Assembly (NCBI GenBank): GCA_947168885.1
Contig: CAMVNQ010000013.1
Span: 1-64,000, forward strand
Direction of reading: 5' to 3'
DNA: 64,000 nucleotides
DNA from: an uncultured Clostridia bacterium
GTDB taxonomy: Bacteria > Bacillota > Clostridia > Oscillospirales > Ruminococcaceae
In this document: positions 25,101-31,614 of the stretch, piece after piece
Numbering within the stretch: position 1 is the stretch's first letter
How the letters are laid out: each line of letters begins with the position of its first letter
Notes under the pieces: generated by a model
Told to the model about the DNA's origin: nothing
Seen by the model: only the letters and a program-made list of their open reading frames with translations
Database searches by the model: none
Translations under genes and position numbers: made by a program

Positions 25101-26596
25101 CTTATCCTTAGCGGGTTTGTCGGAGGAACAAAGTCGGTTATGGGACCCCTGTTATTCTCGGGAGGATTGTTATTGTTGCCCGTGTTCTGTACGACGGGCG
25201 GGTCGGTGACAGAGCCCTCGCCCTTGTTTCCGCGTGTTATGGTGAAGCCGCCGACGCGGTCTATCTTAAACCACGAGAAGAAGCTCGTCGCGTGGAAGGT
25301 GATGCCGTTCTCGCCGGGGTTTTCGGGGTATGTATTCATCGAGATCGAACGGCTGCCCTCGGAGGGGTGATAGTCCGGGAACTGATCCTGATTGAAGGTC
25401 AGACCGCAGGTAGTTCCGTAAACTATGCAGCTTCCACCGCTTCCGACATCAACAAGTATATCGGTGTTGCTCACCGCGAGAGTTCCGCCCTTTATCGACT
25501 GCGAGAGCGTATGTACGCTGTGAGTGCCGTTCGGTATCTGGGTGAACGCACCGGAGGTTATCTCGCCGGAAACGTAGAACTGCGTTGTGAAGGTTCCGGC
25601 CATTGTGCTTACCGCGCTGTTCCATTCCTGCACGGGCGTGGTGCGTCCGCTGTAGATGCTGCGGAGGTTCATTACCGCGGTATAGCCGTTCTGCGAATCG
25701 GAAAGTATCTGTACTCCGAGTGTCGAACACTGCTCAACGCTGTCCGCGGGCGAAGCAGCCTCAGACACTTCTGTGGTTATATCGCCCTCGTTTGCCGCAG
25801 ACGCTTTGACCGAGAACGGGAAAAGGACATCCACAAGATCGGGGGCTGCGTATGTCGCGCTGATCTTTGAGCTTATGCCCCTGGTGCTCTTTATTTTATC
25901 GTCCTTTGCGAGCTCCTCGGACATAGAGATCATATTGTTCGAGACTTCCTCGGTCGCTTTCCACGCGTCAAGGCACTGATCGAACCGGCTGTTTATCGTA
26001 TCCGGGTCTGCGGACGCGAGATCGGTCTCAAGAAGTTCCTCGGTCAGAAGTCTCGCATACGAATAGCTCTGCGTACCGAGCTTGGTCATCTCACAAAGCT
26101 TTGAAAAGCTTGCTTCAAGCTGCTCGCCGAGCGGGCTCTTTTTGCCGCCGAAGGGATTGAAAACGAGCACGACAACGAGTGCAATCGCGAGGAATACCGC
26201 GACTATCGTGATTATGAGAGGGTATTTGCTCTTTTTCGTCTTTACGGCTGTATTGCCCGCAGGCTGCATTGCCGGCTGTGTGTACATAGGCTGCTGATAC
26301 TGTGGCTGAACAGGTTGTTGATACTGCTGCATCGGAGGCGGCGGTGTCGGCTGCTGATACTGCGGCTGTACGGGTTGCTGATACTGCGGCTGCGCAGGCT
26401 GAGCTTGTTCGGCTGCGTTCACCTTCGCTCCGCATTTGTTGCAGAACGCGTCACCGGGATTTATCGGCGAACCGCAGTTTGCACAGAATTTACTGCCGGA
26501 AGCCGGAATGTCGGCGGGTGCCGCCGTACCGCAGCTCGGACAGGATGCCGAGCCGTCAGGTATCAGGCCGCCGCAATTTAAACATATATTACTCAT
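22127..26596 (-). CDS. Giant membrane protein: zinc ribbons, DUF2135-like and C-type lectin domains
   Basis: 1489 residues. Two zinc ribbons (Cys 5, 8, 19, 22 and 38, 41, 52, 55) lie inside the cell. A Gln/Pro linker (YQQPVQPQ repeats, 70-105) and one membrane helix (about 125-147) follow. The outside part has a helical section, an unrecognised beta domain, then an Asn/Gly-rich linker. Next are two YfaP/DUF2135-like units (about 549 and 702: W..DDLDLH..TPDG) and a C-type-lectin-like fold (824-925: WTEARSYCQSMGGHL, WIGAYG, WCGHLW). A beta region and a second lectin fold (1204-1330) follow, and a third DUF2135-like unit closes the protein (1372-1489). The absence of a signal peptide fits an N-in membrane anchor. 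It probably displays binding domains on the surface. AAGGAG precedes the ATG. Confidence 0.8.
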   Translation of the reverse strand: MSNICLNCGGLIPDGSASCPSCGTAAPADIPASGSKFCANCGSPINPGDAFCNKCGAKVNAAEQAQPAQPQYQQPVQPQYQQPTPPPPMQQYQQPVQPQYQQPMYTQPAMQPAGNTAVKTKKSKYPLIITIVAVFLAIALVVVLVFNPFGGKKSPLGEQLEASFSKLCEMTKLGTQSYSYARLLTEELLETDLASADPDTINSRFDQCLDAWKATEEVSNNMISMSEELAKDDKIKSTRGISSKISATYAAPDLVDVLFPFSVKASAANEGDITTEVSEAASPADSVEQCSTLGVQILSDSQNGYTAVMNLRSIYSGRTTPVQEWNSAVSTMAGTFTTQFYVSGEITSGAFTQIPNGTHSVHTLSQSIKGGTLAVSNTDILVDVGSGGSCIVYGTTCGLTFNQDQFPDYHPSEGSRSISMNTYPENPGENGITFHATSFFSWFKIDRVGGFTITRGNKGEGSVTDPPVVQNTGNNNNPPENNRGPITDFVPPTNPLRIRETSGHITDTTNNNNNGGNNNNNNNDGGGNSQPPISGSDITNVTGSLGAGVGPITVTLAWRTHDDLDLHMITPDGSRIYYRNKTAQGGTLDVDMNARDDDLAEDIAVENIYFPDPENGHYKVYLRDFYDRTSGSPTHWYVKVKVGESEKMFEGDIDNSGTEVFVFEFDYGGHGTESTLPPPPDGNTMGGTLVERGARTGKITVSTMWNRYDDVDLHILAPEDAHIYYSNKTAGGGRLDVDANAGGQRILDPVENIYFDNPKNGHYKVWLKQYADRSDDSASYIVRVNIDGEVREFTGTIDTTGTEIPIYEFDYNGAIETPQGEFGGHRYEYYEGADITWTEARSYCQSMGGHLVTITSAEEQAFIESTFPGTTGWIGAYGDNGGWSWVTGEPFGGYMKWKSGEPNDQGGIEWCGHLWTDMTWNDLDNEDVGNYQSGFYCEYDEYGDGTRVVSPTGGNAGNNGGATPAVTTAPVTGTEPSSTDAGGYWKLTKVTAYCPTNDGYAESTTGRTTNDGINGKTEYKISEKGSLVQCALTDSHDYKFYGEERKGGGEAKFTFTVPKTAYAGGERLTVKMTNKSSTWGDGSINAVIKSDFWYGEHTTDSIGVVQGSAFAADNGADACETHTSNGSSDSAELTVSRAFPDSGEPGDIVNFRSGGNLMTVAYTYVWTAGTKPADTGDATGYISGSADSTGGTTVSIPDGAVSGIYNGHTYAVIEQELDPLAANDYCKNIGGYLATITSQGEQDFVASLAARVDYSDFWIGGSDYGSEGSWYWLNGEPWNYTAWYPGGSVGTEEPNNGLGSGEDYVFMNKARGYQWVDGYGGYGTASFYFICEWSSELPGAGGNSGGTNGSLTESGIIDQRTHQGAGSGKITITLMWDSKDDLDLHVFTPDGSEIWHGNRSAQGGTLDIDANNAQNMKEHPIENVYFPNPESGEYWVYVYNYEDRTPGQSTNWIVRVQVGDEEEIFSGTVTNQEDTVEVLGFRYDVGEGV

Positions 26597-26667
26597 AGGC
26601 TGTTCTCCTTTTCATAGGATAATAGTGCTTATATATAAGTGCTTTGAATGTATTGCACTTATTGACT

Positions 26668-28059
26668 TCATGCGGTCATTTTCTGACCGAAACTTCGTGC
26701 GTATAATGAAAATATCTGTATAAGGTAATTATGCTTCAATACAAATGAGCATTGAGGTGCCGATGTCCTGAATACAACTACTTCCTTGTACGAAATGTAT
26801 ATCCGGACATCTCCGCAGTCGAAGACTTCGTACTCCTTACTCGGCTTGAACAGTCCGCGCTCAAATCTCACAAGCGGTTTTACACTGTGTGTGAGTTTTT
26901 CGTAGGAACGCCGGATATGACCGATATACTCACCGTCGGAACTGTAGCGGTAAACACAGTCGCGCTCCGTGCCGACGGTACAGAAACCGTCAATGCATTC
27001 TTCCCCGCTTATGAACACAGTGTGGCAGAATCGGCTCCCGCTCGTGTCAGGGCGGTAATACGATTCTATAAGACCCGTCATATACAGCGGAAGCCAGTTC
27101 TGAAGCGCGAAAAGCATTTCCGACGGGTCACGGTCGATATTGTGTATTATCTTTATCCTGACGCCGTTTTTCAGGCATTCCCGCATTAGCGACTGCCATT
27201 TCGGGATAAACCGCACCTGCTGCATCCACTCCATACTCTGGTCGGAGTAAAGAAGCAGCTCCGAGCCCGGCTTTTTTGCCGCGTTCCCGAGAAAACGGAT
27301 GACCGCACGCTGTAACCCGCTTATTCCGGTGTAGAACACTGTTTTTTCGGACAGGATATCGGCTTTTGCCACGGTATCGAATTCCGGCAGCAAAACGGGA
27401 GTCGGAGCAGGTGCCGCTATCTGTCTTATGATGCTCGCGGCGGCCTTGTTTCCGACATCGTCGTTCTTCCCTATCAGCCAGTCTCTTATCATAAGCGACG
27501 TGCTTTCATCGGAAAGGTCGCTTTCCCGAACGCCGAGCAATTCCGCGACAGAACCGAGATTGCCGGTATTACGGGCGTGCCTGTACAGGAATCCGCAAAT
27601 GCTCACCAGATATTTCGACCTGCGCGTCGGTATCTTTCCGCCGCTGCAATACGTATCGAGCAGCGTGGTGGCAGTGCCGATGCCCGCGCATATCTCGGAA
27701 ACGCTCACACCGACAGTGCTTATGAGATCGTTGAGTCTTTGCGTGAATTTCTCGGTATGGGCATCGAGAACGAGTACATCTTCATAAAGCCAGTCGAGCA
27801 GAGCTTTTCTGATATTCTTCTCACCTATCGCCGGAGAGCAGCCTACCGTTTCGCACAGGACATCGAGCTTTCCGTTCGCTTCGCAAAAGCCGTATATCCC
27901 GTAACCGAGCTTGTGCGCGGTCGAGCTTTGCCTTGCAGGCACACGGCTTCCGTTGGTGAGCTTGCCGATGTTCGGAGCCGCCATTCCCGCATACTCCGAT
28001 ATCTTCACGTTTGTCCCGCCGACAGCTTTTATCACGGTTTTCAGCCTGTCTTTGAGCAT
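26668..28059 (-). CDS. HTH-containing regulator-like protein, function unknown
   Basis: 463 residues from the ATG at 28059, which has GGAGGG close upstream; a longer frame runs into the leader. Two Cro-like stretches occur near the N-terminus: VKISEYAGMAAPNIGKLTNG at about 15-35 and VSVSEICAGIGTATTLLDTY at about 115-135, each followed by a (K/R)(V/I)P(A/T)R motif. The C-terminal 250 residues form an alpha/beta domain (GSELLLYSDQSMEWM, VRIKIIHNIDRD) that could bind a ligand. It lies 71 bp upstream of the 1489-residue gene on the same strand, so it may control that cluster. A hairpin (AAGTGC / GCACTT, 26637-26660) lies in the gap. Confidence 0.6.
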   Translation of the reverse strand: MLKDRLKTVIKAVGGTNVKISEYAGMAAPNIGKLTNGSRVPARQSSTAHKLGYGIYGFCEANGKLDVLCETVGCSPAIGEKNIRKALLDWLYEDVLVLDAHTEKFTQRLNDLISTVGVSVSEICAGIGTATTLLDTYCSGGKIPTRRSKYLVSICGFLYRHARNTGNLGSVAELLGVRESDLSDESTSLMIRDWLIGKNDDVGNKAAASIIRQIAAPAPTPVLLPEFDTVAKADILSEKTVFYTGISGLQRAVIRFLGNAAKKPGSELLLYSDQSMEWMQQVRFIPKWQSLMRECLKNGVRIKIIHNIDRDPSEMLFALQNWLPLYMTGLIESYYRPDTSGSRFCHTVFISGEECIDGFCTVGTERDCVYRYSSDGEYIGHIRRSYEKLTHSVKPLVRFERGLFKPSKEYEVFDCGDVRIYISYKEVVVFRTSAPQCSFVLKHNYLIQIFSLYARSFGQKMTA

Positions 28060-28373
28060 TGTTACCCTCCTTTTCGCCATTTTAATCATTATAGCACATT
28101 TCACAAGAAATATCAATACTTTTCCAATATTTTGGGTATTTTATCAATAGAGTTTATTTTTCACAGCGTAACAGTATTTGACGAGACTTTAACATCTCTA
28201 AGCTAAATATGCTCATATTAAGCCCGTAAGCCTCACAAATGTGTCGTATAATGATACGTATCCCGACACAGGCTCAGGACTGTCGCAATGTCCTGCATTC
28301 TATTTAGCGACCGATACTTGTTAAATCGTTATTATGTTCACGGTTCGATTCTGCTGTAAAATGTTTTGCCGTA

Positions 28374-28402
28374 TTGATTTCAGCAATGAAACGTGCTATA
28401 AT
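28374..28402 (+). promoter_or_regulatory. Sigma-A promoter
   Basis: TTGATT, 17-bp spacer, TATAAT, 43 bp before the ATG at 28446. The interval 28060-28373 is otherwise AT-rich with no gene seen. Confidence 0.75.
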
Positions 28403-28445
28403 ATTAATGTGTATAAGTATATTCTTTTACCGAAAGGAGCCCCAA

Positions 28446-29132
28446 ATGCCGAAATTCTGTCCGAACTGTGGAGCCGATCTGAGTGAAACAGCCGCTTTCT
28501 GCGCTAACTGCGGCTCAAAAGCAGAAGCCGATGCTTCAAAATATGTACAGCTTGACAAACCGATACCCGCGGGGTTACAGATTGCCCCCGACGGCGGATA
28601 TCAATGGACAGCGGAGCGCTCGGTATGGAAGTGTATGCCGTTTTTCAAGATCGTCCATATTGTCTGTGCCGTGTTCGTCGTGCTGATCTTCATACTAATC
28701 ATTTGTATCGAAGCGGGAAAGGAAGACTTCTCCGCAATACTCCTGCACTGCCTGATAGGTGTGGCCATAATGGCTGTGATAGACTTTTTTATCTGCCTGT
28801 TTTACGCCGCTAAACGAGCATTCCGGTTCAAGGCCGTTTTTACTGTCGGAAGTGAAGAGGTCAGCGCTGTAGAATGTGAAGCCGAGGGCAGAAATGTCTT
28901 CGTGCTTATATTGCAGTTTATTGCCGGGCTTGCATCACACAGCGATGTACAGTACGGCTTTCGTGTGAAATACGAGGATATCGCCGCTGTCATACCGGAG
29001 TCCGACAAAATGAAGATCCGGTTAAAAACGGGAGGACGCGGCGGGTTCCTGCTGACATCACCCGAGCAGTTCGATTTTATATTGTTTGAGTTACAGCAGC
29101 GAATAAACGCAAGAAAGAACAAAAATGCCTGA
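28446..29132 (+). CDS. Zinc-ribbon membrane protein (paralogue of 20333)
   Basis: 228 residues. Zinc ribbon FCPNCGADLSETAAFCANCG (Cys 5, 8, 19, 22), then the shared APDGGYQWTAE motif. Two membrane helices (about 70-92 and 100-125) are followed by a soluble C-terminal domain with SHSDVQYGFRVKYEDIAAV. Same order as the protein at 20333, though the C-terminal domains have diverged. AAGGAG precedes the ATG; an upstream in-frame extension overlaps the promoter and is rejected. Function unknown. Confidence 0.75.
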   Translation: MPKFCPNCGADLSETAAFCANCGSKAEADASKYVQLDKPIPAGLQIAPDGGYQWTAERSVWKCMPFFKIVHIVCAVFVVLIFILIICIEAGKEDFSAILLHCLIGVAIMAVIDFFICLFYAAKRAFRFKAVFTVGSEEVSAVECEAEGRNVFVLILQFIAGLASHSDVQYGFRVKYEDIAAVIPESDKMKIRLKTGGRGGFLLTSPEQFDFILFELQQRINARKNKNA

Positions 29133-29231
29133 ATTCTGTGAAAACTACGGAAATTTCCGTTCGTATCAATTAACAGCATTCAGGCCAGCAGCCTGTTTTG
29201 GTTATTAAATATGGATGCACGGAGGACATGT

Positions 29232-29378
29232 ATGCAGGAAGTAAAAGTAACCGTCAACGACGGGATCATAACAGATGATGAATTGCAGGAGTATATCGCC
29301 AGAGGACGAAGAAACCAGCCTCACAACGAGCTAATCGGTATAACTGTCACTCTTGACGGAGATTATGCGGACATTTAA
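29232..29378 (+). CDS. Small hypothetical protein (48 residues)
   Basis: Starts MQEVKVTVNDGIITDDELQE and ends VTLDGDYADI. It is acidic, probably alpha/beta, and unrecognised. CGGAGG lies 7 bases before the ATG. It overlaps the next small frame by 14 bp, and both have good spacing, suggesting a short coupled pair. Confidence 0.5.
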   Translation: MQEVKVTVNDGIITDDELQEYIARGRRNQPHNELIGITVTLDGDYADI

Positions 29379-29508
29379 CTACAAATACGCGAATCCGCTT
29401 GTACCGCAGCGTTTCTCAATGGGCGGAGATATGATAATCGAAAACTTCGGGACACTCAATAAAGCCAAACAAGCGGAGTATCTTGATAAGGTTTTCAATG
29501 AGATATAA
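29365..29508 (+). CDS. Small hypothetical protein (47 residues)
   Basis: Starts MRTFNYKYANPLVPQRFSMG and ends NKAKQAEYLDKVFNEI. Overlaps the preceding 48-residue frame by 14 bp; the ribosome binding site would be the in-frame GGAG inside it. Unrecognised, with no membrane or metal motif. Together the pair could be a small toxin-antitoxin-like unit or a decayed gene; neither is shown. Confidence 0.4.
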   Translation: MRTFNYKYANPLVPQRFSMGGDMIIENFGTLNKAKQAEYLDKVFNEI

Positions 29509-29539
29509 ATTTGTCAGGACGGACTACGAGGTTAAAATA

Positions 29540-30439
29540 ATGGACTATTTGATCTATGGAATGATAATATTCGGAGCATGTCTGATGGTTTACAACGTCA
29601 TCAGCTACCTTCTCTTTATGAAAAGCACAAGAGATGTTCTTTCGGGCAGCAAGCGAAGTGATAAGATATGGGCGGTCACCGCTTTCGTGCTACTTTCGTT
29701 CTTCCTGCTTGGATATATCTATGTTGCTGTATTCGGCAAGCCCGATCTTATGGTTGCCATGATTCTCTTCGGCGGCAGCATATTTGTGTCGATCGTCAAC
29801 AGCCTTATGTCAAAGCTTCTTCAGACAGCAAAAGAGCGCAGCATCGACGTTGCCGAGATCATAATAGGCGCGATAGACGCACGCGACCCAAACCTTAACG
29901 GTCACAGCCGTCATGTGCAGAACGTAACTATGACGCTGTTCAGATATATGCCGCAGTCGATGAAAAGCGGCATCAATCCCGTCAGCCTTGAATACGCATC
30001 GCTCATGCACGATGTCGGGAAGCTTGGCATACCGGAAGCGATACTTAATAAGCCCGCAAAGCTATCCGATGACGAGTGGAAAGTGATGAAGATGCACCCG
30101 AAGATAGGTGTTGAGATCTTGCAGCCGCTCCGCTCCTTCAAAGAGATAATGCCCTGGATAGAGTATCATCATGAGCGCATCGACGGGAAAGGATATTATA
30201 GCATCAGCGGGGATGACATCCCTCTCGCAGCGAGAATAATCGCTATCGCCGATACCTACTCCGCGATCACCATGCGGCGATCATATAAGGATCCGAGAAC
30301 ACACGACGAGGCAATAGCGATAATAAAGGATGTTGCCGGTTCTCAGCTTGACGCCGAGCTTGTGGATATATTCGTTAATATCCCGATGGAAGAACTTATT
30401 GCCTGTACACCATTTAATTCTGAGAACAATGAGATATGA
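29540..30439 (+). CDS. Membrane-anchored HD-GYP-type phosphodiesterase
   Basis: 299 residues. Three N-terminal membrane helices (about 1-25, 42-65, 72-95), then an HD-GYP domain: HSRHVQNV, HDVGKLGIP (the HD metal pair), HHERIDGKGYYSI, IADTYSAITMRRSY. The GYP triplet reads GYY here. Family members hydrolyse c-di-GMP or related dinucleotides; activity with GYY is uncertain. ATG 29540 is preferred (GAGG 8 bases upstream) over 29498, which overlaps the small upstream frame. Simpler than the two large HD-GYP proteins at 46.5 and 49.0 kb. Confidence 0.85.
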   Translation: MDYLIYGMIIFGACLMVYNVISYLLFMKSTRDVLSGSKRSDKIWAVTAFVLLSFFLLGYIYVAVFGKPDLMVAMILFGGSIFVSIVNSLMSKLLQTAKERSIDVAEIIIGAIDARDPNLNGHSRHVQNVTMTLFRYMPQSMKSGINPVSLEYASLMHDVGKLGIPEAILNKPAKLSDDEWKVMKMHPKIGVEILQPLRSFKEIMPWIEYHHERIDGKGYYSISGDDIPLAARIIAIADTYSAITMRRSYKDPRTHDEAIAIIKDVAGSQLDAELVDIFVNIPMEELIACTPFNSENNEI

Positions 30440-30530
30440 TTACTATTTCGCAATGAACTTAAGAACATGTTTTTACAAATTTATCTTTATAACAATTCCA
30501 AAATGTGGCTTTCCAGAATAAAAAACAAAC

Positions 30531-30557
30531 AAATCCGACCCGTAATGGTTCGGATTT
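30531..30557. terminator. Hairpin next to the tRNA-3'-end repeat
   Basis: AAATCCGA / TCGGATTT stem. Similar hairpins (AATCC..AACC..GGTT..GGATT) precede TGGCTCC at 58227 and 61194. Read on the minus strand it would be the terminator following a tRNA 3' end. Confidence 0.65.
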
Positions 30558-30565
30558 GTCTGTCT

Positions 30566-30590
30566 TGGCTCCTGTTACTGGACTTGAATT
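30566..30590 (-). repeat. Direct repeat, tRNA 3'-end-like att site (left)
   Basis: A 25-bp sequence identical to 61229-61253. On the minus strand it reads T-loop TTCAAGT, T-stem strand CCAGT, acceptor strand AACAGGA, discriminator G and CCA. No matching 5' half of a tRNA is present, so only the 3' end remains. This is the usual core of tyrosine-recombinase attachment sites. Confidence 0.75.
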
Positions 30591-30794
30591 GATTTTTGAG
30601 CTTTTTGCAATTTATGGCAAACTCACGGAAAGTCAGTCATAATGCGGCTTTGCAGCATTGACGATTTATCAGCTTGTGGTCACTTGAAGCATACTTTTGT
30701 AAAAATAACGTCCAAATAACGACCAAAATCAAGGCATTTCCTGTTGAATATCAAACTAATCAAAAGATACAATAATTTACAGGAGAATACCACA

Positions 30795-31125
30795 ATGACT
30801 AACATAATCAACAAACTCTACTACGGAGAAATCATTCTGTGCGAGAAACCCGCACCGAACACAGAGCGATACATAAAGACCCAAAAGACGATTTGCTCCG
30901 CCGAGCAGCAGCTTCTCAAAAAGTTCCCGGATTGTAAGGAACTGCTCGACACCAATGCAGGAGGCATTGAAGGTGTCGGCCAAAAGCGCACACGATGTGC
31001 GCATACAAAGCTGACACCGAAACACAGACGCTCTCCACATTGAGTCGCAGCTTGAATGTGAAGCGGATTTTACTCGCGGCTTCCGGCTTGGAGCTGTATT
31101 AATGCTCAACATACTCAACGAATAA
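30795..31125 (+). pseudogene. Broken DUF6809-like gene with a structured insertion
   Basis: The first half (NIINKLYYGEIILCEKPAPN to DCKELLDT) and the last half (TDALHIESQLECEADFTRGF to LNE) match the intact copy at 4617, but lie in different frames. Between LLDT and TDAL about 67 extra bases are present (see 30954). Ribosome binding site AGGAG precedes the ATG, and a GCCGC / GCGGC terminator-like hairpin lies at about 31132-31158. The gene sits about 200 bp after the tRNA-end repeat, as does the copy at 61443. Confidence 0.8.
30954..31018. other. Hairpin-rich ~65-bp insertion inside DUF6809
   Basis: Bounded by GACACC at 30948-30953 and at 31013-31018. It contains hairpin AATGC / GCATT (30954-30968), then an outer stem GGTGTCGGC / GCTGACACC (one G-U pair) enclosing GCGCAC / GTGCGC. 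It reads like a small mobile repeat (MITE or REP type). No second copy was noticed in the window. Confidence 0.6.
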
Positions 31126-31240
31126 CATTCAGCCGCTTGTCATTCATTGGCAGGCGGCATTCTCTTGTAATCACCTGACAAATGTTTGACTTCGTACTAT
31201 AATTGCAGCACAGATTAATTGAAGTCAACGGAGGTCATAT

Positions 31241-31375
31241 ACGGCAACGTCAGTACAGGCGTTTGTGCCCAATGATCTTGCGGACAAGTACCGTGAGAGC
31301 ATGGACTCGCTCTTCGGTGAGGGAAGCTGCAAGAAGCTGCGCATCAGAGGCGCTGGCGGTACGCAGGTGGTATGA
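31241..31375 (+). pseudogene. Galactokinase C-terminal fragment
   Basis: About 44 codons in frame: SVQAFVPNDLADKYRESMDS then LFGEGSCKKLRIRGAGG, stop at 31373-31375. This resembles the end of Clostridia-type galactokinase, where (T/V)QAFVP follows the glycine-rich GHMP motif. The catalytic body is absent. Identification is from memory of the family and rests on a short stretch. Confidence 0.45.
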
Positions 31376-31540
31376 CGTTTTCAACATTTTGAACTGTATT
31401 GCCGTTTTAGTGATTCAACAGTTTGAACAGTTTCAACTAATTAACACATTCAACAGCTTCGACGATGAAAAGTCGGGGCTGTTTTGTTGTTTTGTACATA
31501 TAAATGAGACAAATTTTGGATTTGTTTAGCGTGTTATGGG

Positions 31541-31569
31541 TTGATTTTTTTATGTAGATATGTTATAAT
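31541..31569 (+). promoter_or_regulatory. Sigma-A promoter of the giant repeat protein
   Basis: TTGATT, 17-bp spacer, TATAAT, 45 bp before the ATG at 31615. Confidence 0.8.
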
Positions 31570-31614
31570 AGTATGAAGAGTTTTATGCTTAGACCCGCGA
31601 AAGGAGCAAATAAT

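Noticed and set aside
22246-26723. Many long plus-strand open frames opposite the 1489-residue gene
   Set aside because: They are antisense shadows of GC-rich codons and lack ribosome binding sites. The minus-strand frame has clear domains throughout.
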